Below, piece after piece: positions 36,001 to 48,000 of a stretch of DNA of 64,000 nt (positions are counted from its first letter, which is position 1; each line of letters opens with the position of its first letter). The position numbers and the translations under genes are program-made. The notes under the pieces were generated by a model. The model was not told the origin of the DNA. It saw only the letters and a list, made by a program, of their open reading frames with translations, and ran no database searches. Origin of the DNA: Spirometra erinaceieuropaei (Eukaryota; Platyhelminthes; Cestoda; Diphyllobothriidea; Diphyllobothriidae); NCBI GenBank assembly GCA_902702965.1, contig CACRXP010000848.1, positions 129,967 to 193,966 on the forward strand, in the 5' to 3' direction.

Positions 36001-39000
36001 AGTTCGTAAGCTCAAAACAATAAACAGAATGTTCTGGTGCTCATTCGTCCTTCTTCACTTTTGTGAGAGAGATTTGCAGGAATATAGAAGGGATTAAAAG
36101 TGTCTGAAATATGTAGAACTAACCATAAAGGCATTGTTTTGCTTTGCGAATTCCCCCTTTTCGCGGGAGGTTCTAGAACGCGAAACCGCAATCTAGAAAG
36201 ATCATTGTGTAGGCAAAAGTAAAAACAGTATGCGATTAGGTGTTGTAGGCTCAAATAAAGCGCACCTTTGCACTCAGACGAATGATGATTGAGCGAAGAG
36301 TGTTTTCTAAACTATTGCTCAGGATATTAGTAATACTCTGTCGGCCGTTTGCACTCGATTTGTTCAAGAGTCTTCGGTTCTGAGAAACCCATTTAGATTC
36401 TGATTTGTAAAAGGATATGTGGCTTTATAAAAAGGGCCTCAACAAACACCTGACTCTTATCTCTCCCTAGTTTCGAACACCTAGGTTTGTTTCTTCAAGT
36501 CAACGTGATATTTCTTATACCTTGCCTAAATTTGCCTGAAACGTATTACTCATTGAAAACATCAGAATTCACAGTAGGTAGGCTAACCCATAAAATGTCG
36601 ACGAAAATTCCAAAATGCGTCGTTTCTAAAAGATTAATTAAGTAGGGTTGTAAAACTAATCATTAAGCAGCATATTTCTGTAATATTCCAGTTACCTCTG
36701 GATGCCGGCCTTCAAATGAACTCTGCTCCAGCTGCATGAAAGACTGTACTCTGTAAAAGATGACTACTTAACTAGCATACATTTTTTTCGATGATTTTCG
36801 ATGCTCTTAAATATTCAGCNNNNNNNNNNNNNNNNNNNNNNNNNNNNNNNNNNNNNNNNNNNNNNNNNNNNNNNNNNNNNNNNNNNNNNNNNNNNNNNNN
36901 NNNNNNNNNNNNNNNNNNNNNNNNNNNNATTGTATACATTTAAAAGCCGAAATTTACCTTATTCGGGCATAAATATGAAGAAGGCGTAATTTGCCGTTAA
37001 CCGTGCGCAAGACTGTTTTGAGTCTGCCATTTATGAATTGTGTTAAAAGTTTTAGAGGCGTCCAAAGTCAGTAACTACATCATACTACTTATGCAATCAT
37101 TTTTATCTTGTGCCGTTTTGACAGGCGGCCATAAAGAAGTGCTTTTAAAATCTGTTAACCCCGCGAGCCTGAATTAGTCTGGGCTTATACCGCATGATAA
37201 AAGGTATTAAAATCCCGTTGAAACAATCCTTTCCAATAGAAAACGCATTAAAGAATTTCGGTTAACAGATCATAAAATCAATCACTGACTGTAATTTTGT
37301 TTAATTGGGCCCAAACGACCGCTTAGGCGGCAGACTCGTGATAGTCAGACCGGTGTACCTGGCAGCACTAATGCCTATTTTTGTGCCTTTACAGTGGACG
37401 GAGGCGCGCTGGTTGTTGCCCTCCTATGGGGCGGTACTGCCGGCAGCATCACACAGGCAGAAACCCGTATAAATCGTCATATCCCACTTGTTATTCTACA
37501 CCCCACCAATGGTTCCGTCGATATCATATCGAAAGCCAAGGAGTTCCATAGAGCTTATAAGGACGAGTGAGTTGTTTCCTCCCTTAATACTCGCTAGTGT
37601 TTATGCTCGGCCTTTTTCTGACATGCATTACATTCTGTGCAAATGTGTATGATAAAGAGCAGTGGCATTTGTCATCTTTCCTTCTGCCGACCAATTAAAC
37701 CATTCGGAGGACATCGATAAGATAGTCTGGCAGTCTAGTAGAGTAGCTTTTTGTACAATGGTAAGGTGAAGACTCCCACGCTCTAACTGTTGGTAGATTG
37801 CAGATCTTGTCATGATGGTAATCGGGCTTTTATGGGTGGGGCAGCACGCCCGGCAGCAAGTTAACTAAATGCAAGAAAACACAGAAAGTGTTTCGATTTC
37901 TGTCAAAAGTCCTATCATATGCTTTCGTATGCCAACGGAAGTGAGCGCGTTAATTAAAAAATAAACAAAAAACGAATTTTCAAAAAATAACAGAGTTTGA
38001 GTAATAGGTTGGGACCGTGGGAAGTAATTGTTGTTGACAGTGAGATGTCCGTAACGGCCTTCGAATAAGTGCAAAGTTAAAACCTCATATAACCCGTTCC
38101 ACGGCCTACCGACAGTTAAGTGGATCCCTTCATCCTACCGTTGCAGCTTTCTGTTTGCATAACGCGTCTACCGGCTGGGGACATTTTATTCCATTCAACT
38201 CTAGACGCTCTTTGCGACAAAGAAACGAATTTGTTTTGCCTACGTCTTTAAAAAGAGCCTAGTTACTTGTCAACCGGGTCCAATCCAGCTCTTAGTACAT
38301 TGGGAGCAAGTTTACATTCTTCCGCCTCTGGATGCGTGCATTCAAGTTGAAAAAGCCTGAGCTTTTCCGCTATGCTTGCTTAGACTGAGCATTTGATTGA
38401 GGTATGCTGGCGGAGACTAAATACTAAATATAAACTTTCGTTTTCTCTGTCTCTAATGAAAGGTTCTCATTTCAGTTTGACTCCTTTTGCAAATATTATC
38501 CTCTTCCTAGTCGTCTTAGCTGCTCTTGTGTTGTCTGTAAAATTTATGGACTCATTTAAAATGAGGACGTCCGGGTTCACTGTTATATTGTCGCGGAAAT
38601 ACCAAAACCCACCCAACATATCGATGAGATGGTTCACAAGCTAATTTATTCGCCCCTTTTCACGTACGGGAGGTTCTTGCCCTGCACCAAAACATATTGC
38701 CGAAGGCCTCTTCAACATCGTCATCTGAAAGGTCGTAGTGGCCAGCAAGTACTCCGTAGTCAGTTTAGGGGAGGGAAAATCTGGCTAAAGGTCTGTCCAT
38801 TTTCTGTTGAGAAAAAGATTAGCTGGAGCGTTTTTGCAGGAGGTTTAGCCTGCTGAGGCGTCGTGAGAGCCTAGTCAGATGGTTAGGTTGTGTGGTAGCA
38901 GCTATAAAGATTGCAAACGAGAAATAGGAGCATTCAAGCGAGTATTCTATTTCAGTATCGTTTTCCAAAATATGTAACCGCATTGAACTGGAAACTTCGT

Positions 39001-42000
39001 TATTACTGTAAAACAATAAAGATTGCAAATCTGACTGCATCGAACGCATTCCCTTTTAATTATTAACCGTATACTAGCTTCGGTTGAAAACAAGTGCCTA
39101 AAATTGCACAGTGGGTTTACCATATTCTGTTGAGCTTAGTCCAACTCTTCTGAAATCTCTTGAAAGAACTGTAACAATTTTTGCTTCAGCTCAAAGCGTT
39201 TGGTTTGGCCGAAGTTGTTTTTTGCTGACACATAGTAACAGGCCAATCCTGCTTTACCTTCTAGCTTTGAGGAATTCAGTGCCGAGGAGATGACAGTTTT
39301 GTGCGAGATGTTGAATAACATAAAACTGGACATTCCAGCTGATGATGCACTCGCCGATCTTCGGCGTCTATTCATTGATTGGCGTCTTCTCCTTTTTCAT
39401 GATATTGATACTGATATCAAACTGCAAAAGACCTTATTTGATGCCTTCTCAAAGCACCGTTTCACCGCGGGTGACTATGTCGAATTCTCCCTCAAATGGA
39501 ATCGTGTGGACAAACTAATGCTCTTGGATTCAAACTACCTTTCGAAAATTCCACACGGTTTGCTCAGCGTATTAACTATCTTTAATAATTGCTTGAGTTT
39601 AACCAGAAACTTGATTATGAAGGCTTTAGAGCATAGGGAGAAAATTGTTCCTTATGTTCTTACGAGAGATCTCAAGCGCAACGACTTATTCTTCCTCACG
39701 TTCTCCATAATTTTGGGTATTGCTTCTCAACCCTAAAACATTTCAAAGAGAAAAGAGGTTAAATAACTAGGCAGTTAATTAGCCAAATGCGGCCATCCTG
39801 GTCATCTCTCTTTTTGCCGATATATGTATGGGAAGAAGAGGCGATCTCTGGAACCATGATTGTATTGTCCTGATGTTTCAAAAGCAGACAAGCTTTCATC
39901 GTCGGAGGCGAGTATCGTATACATCCATGCATACATACATGATAGTTCGACCGTCGATTTCGATGATGTCCACCGTGTGCCCCACAGCAGGTGGGAGCAG
40001 GGACGATGACTTGCGCAGGGGTTTATAGTGCCAGCAGACTTGCGCTGCATCTACCTACACTCCCTCCTCCACCCCCGCCTGAGCCCAGGGTCAAAACAGA
40101 GTCAAGAAGACCGGAGACGGGGGAGGCCGCAGGTGGATGGCTCGGACGGATCCTCGCCTTGGCGCTCCACTTCGCACCCCCTAGTCCACACACAATTGAC
40201 CAGGATTTTTATCGCCACAACAATGGAGGGCGTGGCAGTGATCCCAGTTGTGCGACGGCTATAAACAGCAAGGACTACCAGCGCACCCCCGACATGTTGA
40301 CATTTGCTATTGAGCACAGATAGCGCCTGCCAGAATCCAATGTGGCACCCGTATTGGTCCAGCGCATCTTACTCGTGGGCCCTTTCGAGGGCACACATAC
40401 ATACATATATATTAATGACTGAAGTAGTAGGCATTCCGAGAAGATATGGCAAAAGGAGGAAGTCCGTCGGAAAAAAGTTTTTATTCGTAAATTTTCGAGC
40501 TGGTTGCACCAACCCGTCGTCAGATGAAGTGAATAATGAGAGGTGGGATTGTCACACTGCTGGTTGAGGACGCAGACAGAGAGATAAGCAGACGGCCTTG
40601 CGAGCGGGAGGTGTGCATAGTGTGGGCTCTGCAGATGCCTACCCGACTTAGTCGTCGGTCAATCGTTTCGAAAATTCCTCGCATATAGGGCAAGGAATAA
40701 TACTTTCTCTGTGCCACGTCTCCACTTGAACTCTGATCTTGTTGTTGCCCCTGCTGTCTGAGGCAATTTTTCACGAAGCTAATCGGATATCGCTTGGATC
40801 GGAATAATTTGTATAAGTAGGCTAGTTCTCCTTCTGCGTCCTCCTTACGCGCAGCATTATGCCGGGCAAAGGATCCCATAACCAAAGAACAGCAAAGTAA
40901 AGTCATTTACCGTATCCCATGCGCTAACTGCCGTTGCGTCTATATTGGTCACATGGGCCCACGATTTGGAACTCATACTAATGAACACAAGCTAGCTGTC
41001 TGCCGACGCGATCCCTTATCTCTCGTGTTTGCGCACGCTCTTGATTGTGACCACCGTTTCAACTTGGACGGTACTGAAGTGGTCGCCATGGCCAACACCA
41101 GACAGGCACGGGAATTTCTCGAAACGTTGCACCCCGGTGCGGACAGCATTAACCGCCATGTTGGCCTAGATGTCCACTAAGAGGGTCTCTGCTCGCAGTG
41201 GACTGACTGGCGCCCACCTTAAGAACAACAACAGCTAATGCGTGCCCGGACATGCATGATCTCGCCGACACGCCATTCCTCCCTCCCTGCCGTCCTTCCC
41301 CCCTCAACACGGTGAGCCACAACCGGGACCCATAACACCTATCCTCACTGCCAACACGATGCACACCTCCCGCTCGCAAGGTCGTCTGCTTATCTCTCTG
41401 TCTGCGTCCCCAACCAGCAGTGTGACAATCCCACCTCTCATTATTCACTTCGTCTGAGGACGAGTTGGTGCAACCACCTCGAAAATTTACGACTAAAATC
41501 TTTTCCCGACGGACCTCCTCTTATATACATATAAATACGCACAATATTATTGCCGACAAAGATAAGGGCGACTGGAATGGCCACTGCTGGCTTGTTAGTC
41601 TTTGTCAGCCAGTAATATCGTCGGTAATAACATTCTGCCTATATCATGCGTCACTGTATGGCTGCTGGTTAGGCCCGAGAGAGAGCCCGTAAGGCACAAC
41701 GGGGCGAGTGAGTTCCGTAAGAACGATCGGAAGCGCCCCTCCACCATTATATATACATATAGTGGACTGTCGCCGTCGCTATGCGACTGCCTGCCAAAAT
41801 TCTGTATTGAGCTCCAAATCACAACGGGACGAGCATGTGCCTTACAGTAACCGGATCACTGAACCGTCCTCCGCGCCGGTTAATATTCTGGATTTCAGTC
41901 TACAGGACAACTGGCCTGCAGACACAGCGCTCAATGACCAGAGGGTCAGGGTCCCAATAACGGGCTACTAGGGCTTTTAAGTGGGACACGGTTATTTGAC

Positions 42001-45000
42001 AACGGTTGATAAACCAAAAATTGCTATCCCAGTGTTTTCTGCCGTTGTCAGATTTTATCCTGTATGCATATATGCACTATCAAGAGACGCTGCACGTCCA
42101 TAGACACAAATTAGAAAAAAATATTCTTGGGAATGATAATCATATTGCCCAGGCTTTTCAAAGGTAAACAGGTTTTAGTCGTCTTCGGTGAATGTTAGGT
42201 GCCTAACAGTGGTTATAGGGCTGTCGTTCACGTTAGCCGACATTTCCACTTCCTTCGCCACTGTTCGGACCATCAAGCTACCCAGCAATGTGTCAGTTAT
42301 ATACTTCACATGGGTTGTGTTTGGGTAAGATAGAAATCTCTAAGCGTCTGCTGCGTCAGGATCAGCGAGCCATGGCCCTCGTAACCTGGTGCGCACTGGG
42401 GGCTCCCTGACACCTGGTTCCCTGCTGTTAGATGCGCTTATGCTCTCGCTGGACATACAGATTGTGAGCATGGCTGCTCAATTATTCTCCTCCTTCTGGC
42501 CCCTTGTTGTTGTTAGTTAAAATCCTGGTCAATTTTGTGTGGATCAGGTGGTGGAAGTGGAACGCCAGGGCGCGGGCTCGGCCACGCCATCCACCCGCGC
42601 CCCTGCCCGTCTCCGGTCTTTTTGACTTTGCCTTGACACCGGGCTTGAGTGGGGGAGGAGGGAGCGCGGTAGATGCAGCGCAAATCTACTATCGATATAA
42701 AAAAAATCACGCGAAAGTTACCGTGCCTGCCTCACTTTGCTGTGAAGCACACGGTGGATGTCGTCGGACACGACGGTCGAGTTGCCGTTTTGGCAAGAGA
42801 TCTTGTGGTACCTCGGCAAAAAGAACTCAAGTACTAATTTATGTCTGTTACAGAAGACTGAAACGTTACAATCCAAAAATCTGTCAATCCAGACCCTATT
42901 TCCCGACAGTTGTTGCTTTTCATAAAATAATATCTGAAGGATGGATTGATTGTTTTATTTATTTGTGCTAAAAAATCTAGACAGTTCTTCCATATTCTCC
43001 AAAAGGGACCCCGAGTCCACGTCTGTTGGTTTATCTACGGCCCTGAAGTTATGTTAAGTCTAATGTCTCCAAGATCTTAATTGAGCAGCGTTTGTCTTAA
43101 TCTTGAGTTTCCAGAGTTTGCTTTTGAATTTGACCCAGGTATGAGGTTTTGACCACTTCATCTGTATGTTGGTTAATAAATAGATCGTCTGCTCGTAACT
43201 GTGCTACTTTAAAAAAGCTATGTGCATTTTCTCCACTCCTCTGCGATTTTAAACACCACAACATATTAGTAATCTGTGGCAAAATAGCGCCAATCGAAGT
43301 ATGGTTCGCAATGCGAAAGTTTTTATGTTTCCCCTTACAGCTCGACGGAATAACTTATTCGCCTCGGCCCTCCTTGCCGATCGGTACCCTTTTATTCCAG
43401 TTTTTGTAAAAATGGGCGTCGACCTAAACACTATCGTGACACCCAACCTCCTACACACCCTTTACAACGAATCGCCTCGGGTCAACAGCCTTCTCCAGTT
43501 ACTTCACGCCTCAGGCGTTCTACGGCATCAACCCGAGAGTAAGCAGTCGGTGTTTGAGGATAAGTTACACTTGCTGCCTCTGAAGCCTCGCATTAGCGAC
43601 ACTGCAAGGTGCTGCCCTGTAATTATCAATCTGCACGACATACACATCCTTCTGCGGGCCGCACTGGGGACTTTCGATTGTCCAGAATATTTCTCAGATT
43701 ACAAGGTATTGCAAGATTTCTGTTCTTACGAAACTTTACTACACGTCATATATTGTTATTTCATGTTAATTACTTGTCTATAACGTGATAAATTTGGTAA
43801 AATAAAACGGCTGGCCTAAAGGGAATATACTTGTTTAGTTCTGTCCTCGAAAAGATTGTCATCCTTATAGAGATGCGACGGTATTCCCTCAATTTTGCTC
43901 ACCTTATCTTCGGTACTTTTACGGTATGCGCCGGCATTTTAGCGGTAAAATAACATGCGCTTACTATATAGCATGAAGGAGACATTCATAGGATGGGCTT
44001 ATTTTTTGTTTGAATATGTCGGAGAACAGCTATTCTGGCCCGCGCTCTGAAGTCATAAAATCGATGTTTTACCAGCCGACGCGTCTAGCCGTGCCTAGTG
44101 CTTTTAGTGCTTCCTCCGTTTGTTTACGAAGCCACGGGCAGTGGCCACTAATCGTGCCTGTTTTCAAAAAAACCCAGACGAAAACTAAGCCTATTTTTGT
44201 AATGGACTCTTTGCTTAGAAAAACCAGTAATTTTAATTTGAAGTCGTCCCACTGTTTCCAAAATTTTCATCTTATTATAGCTTAACCTCTTTTGTCACAT
44301 TGCAGTTCAACCTGTATCTGCAGTGGTTTTAGTTAAGTTAGCAAACAACAAACATATGTCATAGTCTGTGACTCCATTCAAAATTTGTCTGCTACTTTCA
44401 TTTGCGGCCCGCACCTCGTTCAGTCAATCAGTTTAGCTTTTGAATGACAGCTCGACAGTCAGAATTTGGCCCGCGATCTCTATAACGGTTTTTGCCGGTG
44501 TTCCGTGCCAGTTTTCTGTTTTTTTATGAGATACCGTCTTTTTACAACGTCTCGTTGCGTAAATGTGGGTCGGTTTCTGGTAGTCATTAATATATCCTTA
44601 AGTCTTAGTAAAGGGAAGTACTTACAGCCTAGCGTCGGCTTTTCCAAATTTTGAGTTTTATTTTAATCAACTTTAAGCTCAAAAATTATATATCCACTCC
44701 GCTTGGAAGCCCTAACCATTCATTGTGGGAGGATATGAATTTCCCCTACATTCATTACGCGTATACGTGCAGATTTTAATAACTCTCATTTGAAGATTTG
44801 TTAACAAACTGACAAAGTTTATCGTTGGTTTGTCCAACTGCCGTTTTCCATGAGGTCATGCGATGTTTTCTAGTGGGCAGAGCAAAGGTGAAGGGTGGGA
44901 GCTTCACGGAGTATATCTTCTTGGTCGCAAAGCTCATTTGCGTGGCTCCTTGTTTCCTCTTTCTCCAGTCTCTATCCCTGCTTCTCTCTTTCTCGTTTTT

Positions 45001-48000
45001 TTATCGTCGGCGTCTGCATGCTCGACACTTGTTATTGAACTGTGATTTGTTGGAAGACTTAAGCAGTGCGCGGAATCTTGCAGTTGATGCATCAACTTCT
45101 AATCAGAAAGCTGTGGTGAATAAGTATAATAATTATTTAAACTAGATTCTGCCTTGTTTAATATCCGAGGAAATTAATGAGCGGGCATCTAGCAAATCCT
45201 TTGGAACAAACCTTTTCAGGCACGGTCCGAAATTTTATATGAATACTCGAGCTGAAATACATCAGCTACTGCGGAATAACCGCGTAATATTAACAAACCG
45301 CTAACACGCAGTCAGTAATATATAATTTTTGCAATTATCTACCGTACTGACAACACAGGTAGAGGCTAAAAACCTAGATATGCGTGCTTCACCGATCTTA
45401 TGCCGTTGTCTGACCCTGCTGCGTGCCTGAGAGTGTCCGTTCCGAAGGATTTACTCCAAGTTCGCGCATTACTTTCCTCGGATATTAAAAAAGGCAGAGT
45501 TAAACTGGAGTTTATATACCAGAAAACAGACGGTGGAGGCTGGGGGACACATTGACGAACCGAACCCCTCGCAGCTGCGTCAGGCACCGACACAGGATTG
45601 GCGAAGCACGCGTGTCTGGGCCTTTAGCTTCTACTCGTGTTGTCAGTACGGTAAATAATTGCACAATTCTGAAACTAGATTACTTGGAAGCTTAATAGTT
45701 AGCAATCTCAAAAGTTGCTTGCATGTTAAGACGGACGAGAAGCCAGTTTCTTCCAGAGTGTAACTTCACCCGCTTCTGTAGAACCTTTATTTGGAGACTT
45801 TGCATCCGCTTTCGGCTAATTATGATTCTTAGCCAACTTGCATCATTGTGTTCCAGGTCAATCCGAGAGGTTGCTTTTGGGAATGCCTGTGCTGTTTTTG
45901 CAAGGTACTCTCCAGTGGAAAACCTGATTCCACTTTTTGAAATATTGCGTGTTGTCCTACTTATAATTATCGACAATTCTTATGATAACAGGGTGCTCTT
46001 AATGAGTGTGTGCGAGATAACTTTAAAGAGCACTTGAATTCACTAGTTTTAACTGTACAATAACTAGGTCATGGTCCTACTAACGCTTTTTCCTCATTTT
46101 TCTTCTCTGCTTTGGAAATCTATTTCACTATCTTTTGTGACTGATGGTGTGGATTTGCCGATAACCAAAATTGCTCTTACACTCGTTGTGATAGGGCTTT
46201 CGAAGAGACCCTCCTGCCGTGTTTGAGACCTATTTTTCTCCTGAATAATTGACTAGATAAAATATTTGATGATAGATAATTCAGGCAGCTCTGGTCATGA
46301 CTCCCTACATGTATTTTTAACAATAAGGGGCTACAATGTGTTCTTGCAACGTTGCTTCTGAATGCATTGTAGACTCATTTTGACGATAGCATTGTGCGCA
46401 GCATAAAGGCTTATGGTTAGGCTAACGTACCTGTTATCCACCAAAATTAGTTATAACTTGACACACGGGGAAGTTGTAAATCTTATTTACTCGAAGACTT
46501 ATCGCCAATCTTGTATATGTTTTCCTGTAGGGTACTTTACCACGATGTTTTAACTTTGCTAGGACGCTTTGCTTATCAGGGTCTTTTGAGCCAATTGTCA
46601 TCTGTGCTGTGAGGCTTACACAGCCTCATAAGTCTTATTGTTCAAATGTCGACCTTTTTTGCACTTCTTTCTCTATTCATGGCGCTTATGGCTGATAATT
46701 ATTATCGTCATTGTTCATGCCCATTGGGTTTCTGAACAATGCAAGCTGACGCATTTTTATGAGTCGAAATACATTTAAAAAACTGCCTGGTGTCAATGTT
46801 TATTTGTGAAATGACTTAATTCCCATTTGACGCATGCCCCCAACTTCCTTTTTTTGCCAGTCTTATTTAGAACCTTGCTTACTGCTTTTAATCAATAGAC
46901 ATAGCCAGTGTTTAACGTAAGAGAACCTTTGTCATGCGGATCTGACACAGCATGAGCATGTCACTGTCCATCAGAAGTGTGCTATCGAGATTCTCAAAAT
47001 GTGACTGCTTCCTGTGTACTTTTAAAGTGCTAGCTACGACAGTAATGAGTCCCCAGATCCCTGTCCAAATAGGCAGAATCCAGCGGGCAACCTTTATTTT
47101 GGCAGGGGGATTAATTTGGCCAACGGCAAATCCTGACATCAGAAACTCCTTGCTTAGGACCCGCCGTTAGCTCAAGCGTCCGTCGAGTGTACGCGGTTGA
47201 CGCAGCACCAGAAGCTCGCTTCAGGGTCACACTGCCCGGTCAGTTCGTTGCTGACGTAATATTGTGGATAGATGGCCGCTCGTGGCGGTCGTGGGACTTG
47301 CGGTACCCGCACGCAACCGTCCACTCCTTTTGGACAGAAAACAAAACATGTGCTAGTCCTCAGCATTAGGAGAGCTTTGACAAGGCTTTTACATATACAT
47401 AAGGGGGAGTCCCAAATATCTGCCTTTTTTAACCCTCCCAACCTCGCGAGTTTTCTTGCTATTTATTATTGCATACTCCGATAGCAGTTGGTCTTCACCA
47501 TTTTGGCATTCCTAGTCTTATTTGTTTTTAACCTTTTGAGGACTCAGTCGAAATTATACATCAGGTAATCATAACATAGCGGTATTTTCCGGTTATGTTC
47601 CAAACGAGTTTCGACACTGTTTCGGCTTTATCTTTTAGGAGGATCTCACAACTGAGGAAATGGAGTACAAGTTGACGAATCCGCTAATGGTACGATGCTC
47701 TTATCCCTGAAAGTTCTGTCTTATAATGTATGGTCAAAGCAAAGACGCTGAAGTCGGTATATTTTCGTTGAGCATATTTTTCGAATTGGGTCTTTCTATT
47801 TCAATTTGCGACTGGAAATCTCTAGCGAACCAGCGAAGAAGATGCAGTTAAGACTGGCTACTGATGTTTACTGAGCATTTTATCTGCACTTTCGCCTGCT
47901 CCTTTGACGGACGTGTTCACCCCCTCAACTGAATCATATTTTTTGCACCAGAGCAGTCATCTGTTTGCGTTTATCAACTTCTTTGTGGGTCTGTCATTTA

